A DNA stretch of 34,523 nucleotides from Microcoleus sp. FACHB-DQ6 (GTDB lineage Bacteria; Cyanobacteriota; Cyanobacteriia; Cyanobacteriales; Microcoleaceae). The position numbers and the translations under genes were made by a program. The stretch spans positions 1-34,523 of the forward strand of contig JACJNV010000081.1 of the NCBI GenBank assembly GCA_014695175.1. Direction: 5' to 3'. Positions 1 to 9,901 of this stretch are shown here, one piece after another (position 1 is the first letter of the stretch; every line of letters starts with the position of its first letter). The notes beneath the pieces were generated by a model, which saw only the letters and a list, made by a program, of their open reading frames with translations, was not told the origin of the DNA and ran no database searches.

Positions 1-93
1 GGTGCTTTGATGCGGAAATTGGTGCATTTGGCTTTTGGTATTTTAAAGTCCCAAAAGCCTTTCGACCCCAATTATTTGACTGCTACCCCTTGA
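1..93 (+). CDS. C-terminal fragment of an IS110-family-like transposase (runs in from left edge)
   Basis: Frame 1 is open from the window edge to a TGA at 91-93 and encodes about 30 residues containing RKLVHLAFGILKSQKPFDPN. This matches the conserved C-terminal tail of IS110-type transposases (an RKLLH..FG.LK...PFDP pattern, recalled from the family). Only the end is visible, so it cannot be told whether the element is intact. It ends 17 bp before the stop of uvsE on the other strand, so the insertion edge lies in the short gap. The length is too small for certainty. Confidence 0.6.
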   Translation, partial: GALMRKLVHLAFGILKSQKPFDPNYLTATP

Positions 94-109
94 CAGGTCA
101 AGACAGTAT

Positions 110-1054
110 CTACGAGACCTTGCTAAATTGTGGAACATTCGCAGACAACCATTCGGCGCGCAACTTTTCAATAGCTAATTCTTTGAATTTAGCTTCTACT
201 TCAATCCAAGGAGCCTGATAATAACAATTAGGCATTTCTGTAATTAAATCGCTGTGGCGCGGATCGGCAAAAAATTCTCTGCCATTGGATATGTGAACTA
301 ATTGCGATTCAGGAACCGACCAAGTTGTGCGGGCTGCTTCGAGCATTTCGGCAACACTGGGGTCGTCATAACTTTCTAAATGTTCGTGAATGACGTGGTG
401 GTGGGCGTCAAAAACCATTGGTACGCCAGTATCAAGACAAACTTCTAAAATTTCCGAAGAACTGTAAGCGTATTCGTCATTTTCAAAGGTTAAGCGCGAT
501 CGAATTGATTCTGGCAAGTCGCGGATGACTGATTTGAGCTGCGAACTGCGATCGCTCTTGCCGCCGTGAATGTTCATCAGTGCCTCTGGCGATCGGGGCT
601 GTCCCAACATATCTAAAATTAAAGCATGAGTGGCGAGAATTTTAATGCTGTTTTCAACCACAGAAAGCTTGTCGGAACTTAGGACGACAAATTGATCTGG
701 GTGGAGTACCAAGCGGATGCCCAAAGAAAGAGCGCGATCGCCCGTCTTTTGCAATTCCTCGGTCATGGAGTGTAGCACTGCTTCCCCCAAATCTGTATCT
801 GCAAAAGGGAACAGTGCGGAAGTCATGCGGTAGAGCTTAATTTGATTAGCACAACAGAAGTCGATCGCTTTGTCAAGCCGCTTTAAGTTGTCTGTATAAA
901 GCTCGCGCAATACTGTTTCTTGTTCAGTTTCCGAAAGCTGTAAAAGTCGCTTCCGCGTCACAGTGCGAAAGCGCACTGCATCGGATGTTGTAATGCAGAC
1001 TAGCCCCAATTCCGGCAATTTTTCCTGTTCCAATACTTGGTTAATCCCGCTCAT
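110..1054 (-). CDS. uvsE: UV damage endonuclease UvsE/UvdE
   Basis: 314 residues, the usual length for this TIM-barrel family. The enzyme nicks DNA 5' of cyclobutane dimers and 6-4 photoproducts and starts alternative excision repair without UvrABC. The N-terminus has the family's LGLVCIT...RFRT.T core (residues 17-33). Probable metal ligands are visible in order: H118 (LHPDQ), H163 (NIHGG), E191 (FENDE), H218/H219 (DAHHH), H254 (VHISNG) and E287 with K289 (EVEAK). These match the three-metal site known from the Thermus enzyme. No strong ribosome site precedes the ATG (GGAA lies about 13 nt upstream). It converges on the IS110 remnant and lies downstream of a small hydrophilic gene on the same strand. 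Such genes are scattered in cyanobacteria and suit high-light habitats. Confidence 0.93.
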   Translation of the reverse strand: MSGINQVLEQEKLPELGLVCITTSDAVRFRTVTRKRLLQLSETEQETVLRELYTDNLKRLDKAIDFCCANQIKLYRMTSALFPFADTDLGEAVLHSMTEELQKTGDRALSLGIRLVLHPDQFVVLSSDKLSVVENSIKILATHALILDMLGQPRSPEALMNIHGGKSDRSSQLKSVIRDLPESIRSRLTFENDEYAYSSSEILEVCLDTGVPMVFDAHHHVIHEHLESYDDPSVAEMLEAARTTWSVPESQLVHISNGREFFADPRHSDLITEMPNCYYQAPWIEVEAKFKELAIEKLRAEWLSANVPQFSKVS

Positions 1055-1156
1055 TTATCAATAATTCCTAACTTTAATTTTATGTTAAATAGTTTTCTCG
1101 TAAGGACTTGAGTTCTTAGCCTTGAAGTTTTTAGGTACTACTGAACCTGCCCAAAT

Positions 1157-1188
1157 AGTCCGGCAGAGATTGAACTCTCTGGCGGACT
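1157..1188. other. Stem-loop between the small hydrophilic gene and uvsE
   Basis: AGTCCGGCAGAGA (1157-1169) pairs with TCTCTGGCGGACT (1176-1188) at 12 of 13 positions around a 6-nt loop. No U-tract follows on either strand, so it is not a clear intrinsic terminator. It could be an mRNA-stabilising or regulatory hairpin in the uvsE 5' region (uvsE starts at 1054, minus), or the decayed end of a repeat. Confidence 0.5.
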
Positions 1189-1292
1189 AGGGGGACAGGT
1201 GCAAGATGTAATTAGTACAAACGTGAGTTGTTATCAAAAATCTAATGAACCGCCTCGCCGATAGCATATCGGTGCCACTTTAATCGATATAA

Positions 1293-1499
1293 CTATTGCT
1301 GTTCTTCGCCAGACTCAGCCTCTTCGTCGGGCCGCGCGGTGGCAACAGGATTTTCCATTGCTTCGTTATGGAACGGATAACCGGATGTTTCTTGATTTAG
1401 CGGGTCAGCGGGTTGGTCGGCAGGGGATGTAATTTGACCGTTAGTGTTGGTATTGGGTTTGGTGGAAGAGCCTTTATGGCTGGCGTGACCGCTACTCAT
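1293..1499 (-). CDS. Small hydrophilic protein of unknown function (68 aa)
   Basis: The protein is rich in Ser, Asn, Pro, Thr and Glu, with no hydrophobic segment and no Cys. It ends in an acidic stretch (DEEAESGEEQQ) and looks intrinsically disordered. I do not recognise the family. A strong Shine-Dalgarno (GAGGA, then seven A/G bases) sits just upstream of the ATG on the minus strand, which is the main reason to accept the gene. It lies between the sigma-factor chimera upstream and uvsE downstream on the same strand, but gaps of over 200 bp on both sides argue for its own transcription. Confidence 0.65.
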   Translation of the reverse strand: MSSGHASHKGSSTKPNTNTNGQITSPADQPADPLNQETSGYPFHNEAMENPVATARPDEEAESGEEQQ

Positions 1500-1722
1500 C
1501 TTTTTTTCCTCAATTAGGCTTATGGAACAATTTCTAGCTTAGACTTAGCGGCTGCGGGCGATCGCCTATCTTAAGTCAGAGATCTGCTATACAAGTCTTG
1601 CGGCAGGTTTGACCCATTCCCTCTAACTAATGCCGGTTCGCGGCTGAACCATAGGCAGGTACAGGACAGCGATTTTGGTCAAATATCGGCTCAGCATTAA
1701 CGTCAATCTAGGTATATTGTCC

Positions 1723-4548
1723 TCATTTTTTGACTTTAACAGATTCTATGTTCAAACCGAGGTTGCTTATAATGTGGCGAACATCTTTCTCTGTGATTTC
1801 TTGATGCTTTCCCTTGGCTACAAAGCAAGTTTTGGGCATATCAGCGGGTTTTTGGGCTTTGGCTCCCTGCGGCATCTGAATTTTTGCGATACTTTTACCT
1901 TTGGAAATGTTTGTAATTAGCTCTTGCTTTTTTTGTGGATGCTCAAGCACATTTTCGATCGCAGCGTACTTATTCTCAAAGAAGTCTTTAAAGGCATCTT
2001 TCTTCTCCTCTGGTTCAGGAAGCGATTGCCCCTGAACCAGCATATTTATATTTTCCTTAGCCGTCAGGATATCGCCGATTGGCCCCGTAGCCTCGTGATT
2101 TCCGACAGCTATAGCAGGTAAATCTGGTATTGCTTCCGCCTGAATAATAAATTTTCCTCTCACTGCTGCCATCGCCAGAGTTTTTCCCAATGATTCGGCT
2201 ACCGCATCGTGTAAGGAAGCCAAACGCTCTTCATCTGCTTCTTCCAATTCGGCAATTAGTGTTAGCAGTTTGGAGAAAGGATGATTGCCGTCAGCCAAGA
2301 GTTGGGTGTCGGGATGCAAGTCAGACTCCTGCGATTCGGAGATGGCGCGTTGAAGTTCGCGGGCTTTTTCCTGACATTCCAACAATGACTGAAAATTGCT
2401 CTCTACTCGATGGGCGATCGCTAAAACTCGTTCCAGAACCCTCAAAGCAGAGTCGCGGACAAGAGCGATCGCACTTTTTTGCTTCTCGGCAAAATCAACA
2501 CGCTCAAGTACAGACTTGATATCTGCTAAAGAACCAATTTCCTCAGCCTTCAGCATTGGCGATACTGCCAAATATTCAGCCAGTTCTAGCGCCTTGTCGC
2601 GAAGCTGAATAAAGTTTTTACCGGAATCGTCAAGTTCTTGAATCAGCTTTTGACATATAGGTATACCAGGGTAAAGCAACTTTCCACTCGCCTCTGACAG
2701 CCGTGCCTCCACTTGGGAAAAAACATCTTCTAGTGCGGTGAGTTGTTTCAGTAAGTCTGCTGAATTGTGTTCCATCGGTTTAATCACTCCATTCAAGTTA
2801 TTTTCTCTCAGTTCGGCAATGTGGAAATTATGCTCATTCAAATTTGCATAATTCAGATTTTTTTCACTTCCCTCGGCACTGGACAGATAAGTCTCAGCCA
2901 ATATTGTTTGTTGTATATTTGATTCTTCTATGAAATTGTTAGAAGGAATTAATGGTTCGGTCATATTAGCTATCTCAACTATTTTATCACCTACAGGCTC
3001 TTGTAAGAAAGTGTCGCAATGGCTGCGAGACAAGTTTTCTGAAATGTTGAACAGTCTGGGCTGCATCGGTTGGGGGATCGATCTTTTTGTGTGAGTTTGG
3101 TCAATTGCTGTCGGGCGAATATAATCTTCTAGCAATGTGCTGCGACGCTGCGATCGCAACTTTTTCAAAGCCTCACCCTCAATTTGCCGAATCCGTTCGC
3201 GGGTAACATCAAATATATTGCCGATTTCCTGTAGACTTTTCTCACAGCCGTCATCCAAGCCGAATCGCATCCGCATAACCTCACGTTCGCGCGAACTGAG
3301 GGTGTTTAAAACTCTTTCTATGTCTCGCAGCCTGTTAATGTTGAAAATGTAATCTTCTGGTGTTTCCCCATCGAATTCAATCAACTCTCCCAATGTACAA
3401 TCTTCGTCCTCACCCATTGGAGTATCTAAGGAAATGATCGGTTTATCCGATTGAATAACCAAGGGCAACTTTTTAGTAATTTTGCCCCACAAGTGAACAG
3501 GTAGTCGGATGGTACGGGAATGGTTGTAAATCGCCCGCGTAATTTCCTGACGAATCCACCAATATGCGTAGGTGGAAAACCTGTAGCCCTTCGTGCAATC
3601 AAACTTTTCTACAGCCCTGATTAAACCGAGATTTCCCTCCTGAATCAAGTCTAAGAAATCCAGCCCTCTATTTTGATATTTTTTAGCAATTGAGACTACC
3701 AGCCGCAAGTTAGACTCTACCATTTTGTCTTTCGCTTTTCGGCTGCCCTCTAATTCTAACTCAGCAATTTTTCGAGCTAATTCAATCTCTTCGTCAGCTT
3801 TGAGCATGGGAATTCGACCGATTTCTTGCAGGTAAACCCGAAGCGAATCGGACGGTATACGGTCTTCTTTAAATTTTATGCTATCAGGAATGGTTTTATG
3901 CCAAGCTTCATGAAATTCGTCAAAGTTGCTAAAGCCGTGATTTTTATGCAACTGTGCTAATAAAATCTCGAAGAGCATTTTTAAATGAGAGTTTGTCGGA
4001 CTGGCGAATGGGATATCTTTAATATGTTTGACTTTTCCTAATACATCTTTAGATTCATTGCGTTTGTGTTGGCGGCGGTTGATAAGGGATAAAGTCAGAG
4101 TTTCTCCATGCTGAAAAAGAACGATCGCGGGAATCGGTAAAATTTTATTAATCTCGCGGATAATGCCGTCAAGTTGTTCTATAGTGTACGCGCTCCTCCG
4201 CAGTGCGATCGCGAAAAACAAGTAGGAAGTAAAAAAAGCACTCTCACCGCTGCTAGTATCAAATTCGACAAACTGGTCATTATCTGCAATTTCTGTCCCG
4301 GTAAATTGGAAGAGGAAATCAACCGACAGCCATTCCTCTAAGAAAGCTTTTTGAAAGTTTAGCTTTTGATCTCTGTCAAATTCTGCAATAAAATTATCCG
4401 AACTATTAGGTTCGAGCGCATAAATTATATCACTTCGGTAGCCAAGAGTAAAGAACAAATTACGGGCGTTATCGGCAAGTTTTCCCTTGGCAAAACTACT
4501 TAAAGCTTGGTTAATAGATGCTTTGGCTTGTTGTTCGCTGACGCTCAT
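1723..4548 (-). CDS. Chimeric sigma-70 factor: Eco57I-type restriction N-domain + sigma regions 1.2-4 + long helical tail
   Basis: 941 residues in one uninterrupted frame. Residues 1-220 resemble the N-terminal domain of large Eco57I-type DNA methyltransferases that pair with PLD/SNF2 helicases (LGYRS near 35-39, VDFLFQ 76-81, [22 protein letters not shown] 138-159, [10 protein letters not shown] 161-170). No methyltransferase motif follows. Instead sigma-70 begins: region 1.2 about 233-262, regions 2.1-2.4 about 275-345 ([26 protein letters not shown]) and region 4 about 405-470 with a complete helix-turn-helix ([11 protein letters not shown]). Region 3 is about 30 residues shorter than in E. 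coli RpoD. Region 4 looks more like non-cyanobacterial RpoD ([10 protein letters not shown]) than cyanobacterial SigA (LSRERVRQLE, from memory). Residues 480-941 are a linker, pentapeptide-like units (about 562-586) and helical or coiled-coil sequence of unknown family. The ATG overlaps the helicase stop by 4 bp (ATGA), with GGTGA upstream. HIP1 sites inside the gene suggest long residence. Sigma assignment certain; N-domain likely; role unknown. Confidence 0.9.
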   Translation of the reverse strand: MSVSEQQAKASINQALSSFAKGKLADNARNLFFTLGYRSDIIYALEPNSSDNFIAEFDRDQKLNFQKAFLEEWLSVDFLFQFTGTEIADNDQFVEFDTSSGESAFFTSYLFFAIALRRSAYTIEQLDGIIREINKILPIPAIVLFQHGETLTLSLINRRQHKRNESKDVLGKVKHIKDIPFASPTNSHLKMLFEILLAQLHKNHGFSNFDEFHEAWHKTIPDSIKFKEDRIPSDSLRVYLQEIGRIPMLKADEEIELARKIAELELEGSRKAKDKMVESNLRLVVSIAKKYQNRGLDFLDLIQEGNLGLIRAVEKFDCTKGYRFSTYAYWWIRQEITRAIYNHSRTIRLPVHLWGKITKKLPLVIQSDKPIISLDTPMGEDEDCTLGELIEFDGETPEDYIFNINRLRDIERVLNTLSSREREVMRMRFGLDDGCEKSLQEIGNIFDVTRERIRQIEGEALKKLRSQRRSTLLEDYIRPTAIDQTHTKRSIPQPMQPRLFNISENLSRSHCDTFLQEPVGDKIVEIANMTEPLIPSNNFIEESNIQQTILAETYLSSAEGSEKNLNYANLNEHNFHIAELRENNLNGVIKPMEHNSADLLKQLTALEDVFSQVEARLSEASGKLLYPGIPICQKLIQELDDSGKNFIQLRDKALELAEYLAVSPMLKAEEIGSLADIKSVLERVDFAEKQKSAIALVRDSALRVLERVLAIAHRVESNFQSLLECQEKARELQRAISESQESDLHPDTQLLADGNHPFSKLLTLIAELEEADEERLASLHDAVAESLGKTLAMAAVRGKFIIQAEAIPDLPAIAVGNHEATGPIGDILTAKENINMLVQGQSLPEPEEKKDAFKDFFENKYAAIENVLEHPQKKQELITNISKGKSIAKIQMPQGAKAQKPADMPKTCFVAKGKHQEITEKDVRHIISNLGLNIESVKVKK

Positions 4549-7500
4549 TTAATCACCAGCCAGGTAATCAGTTCAAAATCCGTTGTTGCTTTAACCTGAT
4601 GCGCTTGCTCAACCAATACTGCACGGCGGCTAGACAGCAGGTGGCCGATGCTCCGCTTCTTGTAAATATCTGCAATTGAATCAACCGCCCGCTTCAGCAA
4701 GTCGTTATACAAATTCATATCAAATCCGTTATTAGTTTGTCGATCGAACAAATTGCACAACTCTTCATAGGGAACAGTACACCCCGCACACAGCAACTGA
4801 TATATTTCAAGTATTTGTTTGGGTTGAGCAAAAGTTAATCGCACTTCCTTATTTTCTCGAACGTAAACTAAAAAGTATGGTTGCAGTGGGTTGACGGTTT
4901 TATTATCAAGACAATCGCCTTTCTGTTTGAGGCAAAAAATTACGCCGGGAGCAATTATCGGGGACTCCGAGTTAGTTGGAACTACTGCATAGAGTCCTAA
5001 AGGGGCATCTTGGAGTAGTTTGCGGTTGCTCTCAATGTATTTGGCTAGTTCCATTCGGAAATCATCGAGAGTGAATTCCGTTAGGGCTACACTCTCAGTG
5101 AAATCTTCGAGATCCAGCACCTCATCTTTCAATCGCAGCAACTGCTTGTCGCGGTATTTCAAATCACTCTCAATCAGTTCTTGAATCTCCTTTGCTTCCA
5201 GCAGGTTATCTTCAAATGTACCAGCCATGTCCGCTAAAGCCATCCGTGCTTCTACTCGATTTTTCAGATTGATGTATTGATCCAAGTCCTCTGTCGGCCA
5301 AAAATTAATTAATTGTACCGTGTGGTTGGGGCTGCCAATGCGATCGCACCTGCCGAACCGCTGGATAATTCGGACTGGGTTCCAGTGTATGTCGTAGTTA
5401 ATCAGATAATCACAATCTTGTAAATTTTGCCCTTCGGAAATACAATCAGTGGCAATTAATAAATCAATCTCGCAGTCTTGCCGCATAGATGGAATTTGGG
5501 CGCGTTTCTTGGCGAAAGGCGAAAAATTTGTCAGGATGTGATTGAACTCGTTTTTGCCAAAGGTAGTCTTATTTGCCACCGATCCCCCTGTCACCAAAGC
5601 TAAGTTAATTTTCAATTCTACTTTTGCCCATTCCCGCAATCCTTCGTAGAGATAGACTGCCGTATCTGCAAAGGCAGTAAAGACTAAAACCTTGCGATTT
5701 GGTTGGCCATGCTTGTTAGTTGTAGGATGCTTAACTTTCTCGGCGATCAGTTCTTTTAACTCAGCCAGCTTGGCATCGCGTTCAACAGAAATGCTTTGGG
5801 CAGAATTGTAAATTTTTTTAAGCTGTTCCTTGTCGCGTTTCAGGTCTTTTAACCAGGTTTCGACATCGAGGTGCGCCATTTTAACTTTTAGCTTGCCAAC
5901 CTCCCACGCCGCTCGTAAATCCTCGTCTTCTTCTGCCTCGAACTCTAAATAGTTGAAATCAATTTCCGCGTTTTCGTCTTGCCAATTCCTGAAGGATTCG
6001 AGTCGTTTTTGTAACTCGGATATTTTGTCAATAGTCCGCTGCATTGTGATAGCGAAGGAATTCACCGAGCTTTCCAGGCGTTTCAAAAAATTAACCTTTA
6101 TCATGCCGATCAGAGAGCGTTCGCGATCGCTCTGTTTGAAGTTTTGCACTCTTTTATTTTCATACACCGAACGGTATGGCGGCAGGACATATTTTGAAGG
6201 GTTGAATAGCGAGAGTTGATATTTAGAAATTTCGCTGTTAAGCTGTTCGTAGGACATGAACTCACCCTTTAGGTCAATCTCAGGAAATACGGAGATGGGT
6301 TTGAGCCGTTCTGGAAAGCCGCCTAATTGGGCGATCGCATCTTTATAGTATTTTTGAATGTGCTTGCGAGATCGTGCGATCGTCAATTCGTCAAGCAGTT
6401 TGAAAAAAGCAGAACTTAGTTCTTCCAGCAGTTCGCTAGTTTTGCGATCGCGACTTTTCGTTGCCCATTTGGTAAATTTCCCCTGAGCATCAGCTAGTGT
6501 ATCGCGCAGACTGGCAATTCCCAGCGACTCCCCAAACGCAGTGTCGCCACCTTCTGTGATAAAATAAAGTTGATTCCGCAAATCCTTTAAATCATTGTTA
6601 ACCGGAGTTGCTGATAAGAGTAGCACCTTAGTTTTGACACCGCTCTTGATAATGTCATCCATCAGCCTTTCGTAACGGCTCTTTCTAATTAGATTGCCAA
6701 ATTCGTCCCGTTTACTCTTGATGTTGTTGCGGAAATTGTGGGATTCGTCAATAACTACCAAGTCATAGTTGCCCCAATTAATCGTTTCTAAATTAATGTC
6801 CCCAGACCAACCGGAATCGCGACTCAGGTCGGTGTGAGATAGGACTGTATAGCTAAAGCGGTCTTTAATAAAAGGATTGATATCGCTATTGTTCTGTGCT
6901 TGATATACAGTCCAATTATCGCGGAGTTTTTTGGGACACAGAACTAAAACTTTTTCATTCCGCCGTTCAAAATATTGAATAACCGCTAGAGCTTCAAATG
7001 TTTTCCCTAAACCAACGCTGTCAGCAATAATACACCCGTTATATCGTCGGATTTTATTGATGGCGGCCTTAACTCCGTCTTTTTGAAATTCAAATAGAGA
7101 TTTCCAGATTTCTGTATCAAATAGGTGTAGCTGTTCGCTTAGAATATCGCTTTTTTCTAGGTCATCTAGAAAAGTCTCGAAGATATGAAACAGAGTTTTG
7201 TAGTAGATAAACTCAGGAGAATTATTCTGGTAAAGTTGCTCTAGGTACAGCAGCACATCTTGTTTGACATCTTCGATGAGCTCGGCATCATTCCAGAGTT
7301 CATCAAACCAGGCTTTAAGGTCGCGGGTATCGCGCTTACTATCTACTTCTAAATTGAGTTCAATATTGTTATATTTCGTACCTAATCCCAGTCCCCGCAC
7401 GGTAAAATTAGAACTGCCCATAATAGCATTTTCGCTTCCGTTATGAGCAATGTGATACATTTTGCCGTGCAGTAAATTAGATTGCTTTACCGACCGTATC

Positions 7501-7844
7501 TGTACTTGTTTCTCAATCCATTCGGCACATTCTTTCGCAACCCGCTTTTGCTCCAACCGATTTTGTAGCTGCAAGCCCTCATCCTCAATTTGGAACGCCT
7601 TTTTATCGGTTTTACTGGGGTCAAGGGACTTGATGAAGCGCGGTTCGCCAAAGAGAAATTTCAAGCTTTTAATACTTAGAAGTTGTTCCTTCAAAGCATC
7701 AAAAGCATAAATTGTAAAGTAAGCAGAAACAATTGACAAGGTTGAGTTTTCCTCAACCTTGGCTTTCAAAAAATCGCCCACAGTGCCGCGGTGGCGGTTG
7801 TCTCTAATTGCCGACTTTGGGAGAGAAGAATCATGCTGTGACAT
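4545..7844 (-). CDS. PLD-like nuclease / SNF2-family DEAD-box helicase fusion
   Basis: 1099 residues. The N-terminal phospholipase-D-type nuclease domain (about 20-200) has one HxK motif (H126, K128 in LLHGKMYHI) and the downstream GSSNF (143-147). A single HKD implies that dimerisation makes the active site. The superfamily-2 motor has Walker A GLGKT (278-282), the motif II box DESH (366-369), motif III SATP (411-414), a long helical insert (about 530-700), then motif IV VFTAF (721-725), motif [10 protein letters not shown] (797-805) and motif [12 protein letters not shown] (828-837). All motor motifs are intact. An AAAGG ribosome site precedes the ATG. In other genomes this helicase type is paired with an Eco57I-like methyltransferase in restriction or phage-defence loci. 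Here its 3' end overlaps the sigma chimera by 4 bp, so the two are co-translated. Domain calls are firm; the defence role is inferred. Confidence 0.93.
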   Translation of the reverse strand: MSQHDSSLPKSAIRDNRHRGTVGDFLKAKVEENSTLSIVSAYFTIYAFDALKEQLLSIKSLKFLFGEPRFIKSLDPSKTDKKAFQIEDEGLQLQNRLEQKRVAKECAEWIEKQVQIRSVKQSNLLHGKMYHIAHNGSENAIMGSSNFTVRGLGLGTKYNNIELNLEVDSKRDTRDLKAWFDELWNDAELIEDVKQDVLLYLEQLYQNNSPEFIYYKTLFHIFETFLDDLEKSDILSEQLHLFDTEIWKSLFEFQKDGVKAAINKIRRYNGCIIADSVGLGKTFEALAVIQYFERRNEKVLVLCPKKLRDNWTVYQAQNNSDINPFIKDRFSYTVLSHTDLSRDSGWSGDINLETINWGNYDLVVIDESHNFRNNIKSKRDEFGNLIRKSRYERLMDDIIKSGVKTKVLLLSATPVNNDLKDLRNQLYFITEGGDTAFGESLGIASLRDTLADAQGKFTKWATKSRDRKTSELLEELSSAFFKLLDELTIARSRKHIQKYYKDAIAQLGGFPERLKPISVFPEIDLKGEFMSYEQLNSEISKYQLSLFNPSKYVLPPYRSVYENKRVQNFKQSDRERSLIGMIKVNFLKRLESSVNSFAITMQRTIDKISELQKRLESFRNWQDENAEIDFNYLEFEAEEDEDLRAAWEVGKLKVKMAHLDVETWLKDLKRDKEQLKKIYNSAQSISVERDAKLAELKELIAEKVKHPTTNKHGQPNRKVLVFTAFADTAVYLYEGLREWAKVELKINLALVTGGSVANKTTFGKNEFNHILTNFSPFAKKRAQIPSMRQDCEIDLLIATDCISEGQNLQDCDYLINYDIHWNPVRIIQRFGRCDRIGSPNHTVQLINFWPTEDLDQYINLKNRVEARMALADMAGTFEDNLLEAKEIQELIESDLKYRDKQLLRLKDEVLDLEDFTESVALTEFTLDDFRMELAKYIESNRKLLQDAPLGLYAVVPTNSESPIIAPGVIFCLKQKGDCLDNKTVNPLQPYFLVYVRENKEVRLTFAQPKQILEIYQLLCAGCTVPYEELCNLFDRQTNNGFDMNLYNDLLKRAVDSIADIYKKRSIGHLLSSRRAVLVEQAHQVKATTDFELITWLVIK

Positions 7845-7953
7845 AGCCTACCTTTATGCGGTTGTTGCACTTGTTGGCTATATTCTACATCTTCCACAAT
7901 TCTCAAGAACAGGCTTCCCGGCTCGTTCTACAACACATACCGACATTGTACAA

Positions 7954-9780
7954 TCAACTCCGCAAACGCCCTGACCTGAGAATGCTAATAACTAACCACA
8001 AACCCAAAAAACTCGCCGCCCCAAACAAACCCGTGCTCAGAAAAGATAGTTGAGGAGTTTGTGCGTTAGAAGAAATAATTGCCGCCCCCACAATCAGCGA
8101 ACCCACGACAATACTAAAAGAAAGTCGGTTCGCAGAATCCCCCAGAGTGCGGCGCAGCGGATCGAGTTCTTTTAGTGTCAAGTTCCACTTCAAAGTTTCC
8201 GAAGTAACCCGGTCTAAAAGCACTTCCACCTGTCGCGGAGATTGCAAAGATAAGCTTTTCAGATCCAGGGCTGTTCTCAGCAGAGCTTGCACCGGATCAT
8301 CTCCTAATAACTGACGCCGAAACATATCGGTCATCAGCGGTTTCACCTGCTCTACAATATTAAACCGGGGATTAAAAGAGCGCGCCAGTCCTTCCAAATT
8401 CGCTAGAGTTTTTGCATACAAACCGAGATTGCTGGGCAGCCTAATTTTATTTTTGCGGGTGATTTCCAGCACCTCATAAAAAATTTCCGACAAGTTCATT
8501 TGCGACAAGCTGATATTGTAATACTTGCGGAGCATTCGAGCCAAATCGTTTTCTAGATTAACTAAACTTGTCGGCTGAGCAAATTCAGCCATTTCCAAAG
8601 TTAATTGAGCGCAGCGCTGAGCGTCTAAATCGACAATTGCCAGCAACATTTCGGTCAAATTTTGCTGAGTTCGCGGGTCTAATCTGCCGACCATGCCGCA
8701 GTCTAGCAGGGCTATGCGGCCATCTTTGAGATAAAATAAATTGCCGGGATGCGGGTCTGCGTGAAAGAATCCGTCGATATACAACTGCTGGAAGAAAACG
8801 CGGCAAAGCAAGGTTGTAATTTCTTCGCGTTCGGCATTTACATCTCCTTTGTGGCGAATTCCTTGCAAATCGCCTAACAAAATTGGGACTCCGTTCAGCC
8901 ACTCCATTACTAAGAGTTTTTTTGTAGTCAACTCCCAGTTAATTTCTGGTAGGACAACTTGTGTGGGGTCAAACCATTTACTTTTAGATAAATTGCGGCG
9001 CAGTTCGTCTGTGTAGCTGGCTTCTTGAATGAAGTCTAGTTCTGCACGCAGGGCGATCGCAAATTCTTCAGCTAAGGCGACAATATCGTATTGTTGACCG
9101 AAGTCTGTGAGCATCACAAGTTCTGCCAAACCTCGGAGCACGGCGATATCTTGTTCGATGACAATCTCAATACCGGGGCGCTGAACTTTGAGGGCGACTT
9201 CGCGACCGTCTTTTAAAGTAGCTTTGTGGGTTTGGGCGATCGAACCTGCGGCGATGGCTTCGGTGTTAAATTTGGCGAAGGTATCTTCGAGAGATTGTGT
9301 GAGTTCCTTGCGGACGATAACTTCTACTTGCGACCACGGTACGGGCGGTACTTCCGCTTGTAGCGTGGAGAGGATTTCGATGTAGCTGGCCGGTAAAAGG
9401 TCGGGACGGGTGCTCAGCAATTGTCCCAATTTGACAAAAACTGGGCCTAATTCGACGAGGATGTTGCGGAGAACTGCTGGAGTTGGGAGACTGGGTGCGT
9501 CGGTTTTGCGGCCGGTTAGGAGGCTTTTCATGTAGTCCCAACCGTTGCGGAAGACGACCTCTAGAATTTCTCCTTTGCGAGAAGTGTTTTGAACTAGGCT
9601 AAACAAGGGGCCTCCGGGTCGATCGGGTTTAAGGGCTATATAACTACTAGGATAGCGCTGTTGACCGGGCTGACCAGTGTCTTGGGGAATAACTTGGGCG
9701 AAAGGCTGCGATTCCCTACGGGATAGCTTCGCACGCGCGTATTTTGGGGTGTGGGGGCGATCGGTTTTTGGCTTTGGCAT
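7954..9780 (-). CDS. AarF/ABC1/UbiB-family kinase-like protein
   Basis: 608 residues with the family signature: KxGQ (117-120), the Ala/Gly-rich nucleotide loop AAGSIAQ (177-183) instead of a P-loop, ALKVQRPG around K198, HADPHPGN (340-347) and LLDCG (358-362, the DFG equivalent). Two hydrophobic segments near the C-terminus (about 552-600) anchor it in a membrane. The family has ATPase or atypical kinase activity and supports prenylquinone metabolism; cyanobacteria carry several paralogues, so the exact substrate is open. A strong GAGGAG precedes the ATG. The first 50 residues are poorly structured, and part of them is encoded by a dispersed palindromic repeat (9709-9739). The helicase gene follows 109 bp downstream on the same strand, so read-through is possible, though the functions look unrelated. 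Confidence 0.9.
   Translation of the reverse strand: MPKPKTDRPHTPKYARAKLSRRESQPFAQVIPQDTGQPGQQRYPSSYIALKPDRPGGPLFSLVQNTSRKGEILEVVFRNGWDYMKSLLTGRKTDAPSLPTPAVLRNILVELGPVFVKLGQLLSTRPDLLPASYIEILSTLQAEVPPVPWSQVEVIVRKELTQSLEDTFAKFNTEAIAAGSIAQTHKATLKDGREVALKVQRPGIEIVIEQDIAVLRGLAELVMLTDFGQQYDIVALAEEFAIALRAELDFIQEASYTDELRRNLSKSKWFDPTQVVLPEINWELTTKKLLVMEWLNGVPILLGDLQGIRHKGDVNAEREEITTLLCRVFFQQLYIDGFFHADPHPGNLFYLKDGRIALLDCGMVGRLDPRTQQNLTEMLLAIVDLDAQRCAQLTLEMAEFAQPTSLVNLENDLARMLRKYYNISLSQMNLSEIFYEVLEITRKNKIRLPSNLGLYAKTLANLEGLARSFNPRFNIVEQVKPLMTDMFRRQLLGDDPVQALLRTALDLKSLSLQSPRQVEVLLDRVTSETLKWNLTLKELDPLRRTLGDSANRLSFSIVVGSLIVGAAIISSNAQTPQLSFLSTGLFGAASFLGLWLVISILRSGRLRS
9709..9739. repeat. Dispersed palindromic repeat, copy 1 (inside aarF-like gene)
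   Basis: It begins CGATTCCCTACGGGATAG and ends CACGCGCG. It matches 27358-27388 at 29 of 31 positions in the same orientation. The inner ATCCCGTAGGGAAT-type palindrome resembles the small dispersed repeats known in cyanobacterial genomes. Here it is in frame and encodes part of the N-terminal extension of the AarF-like protein (around RAKLSRRESQ). Confidence 0.75.
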
Positions 9781-9901
9781 TACTCCTCATAGTAATTTAC
9801 ATTTAAAGCATACATAATATTTTTATAATTAAAAAATTATACGTCAATAAATTTAATTATATAAGTAAAGTAAATATTCAGATTTAGGAAAGGTCAAAAA
9901 G

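Noticed and set aside
1723-4548. Sigma chimera as an assembly artefact joining two genes
   Set aside because: One uninterrupted frame of 941 codons, domains in sensible order, and its start is coupled to the helicase by ATGA; an accidental join would rarely preserve all this.
7856-8053. Short plus-strand ORF between the helicase and the aarF-like gene
   Set aside because: It overlaps the end of the aarF-like gene in antisense, and no protein features were seen.
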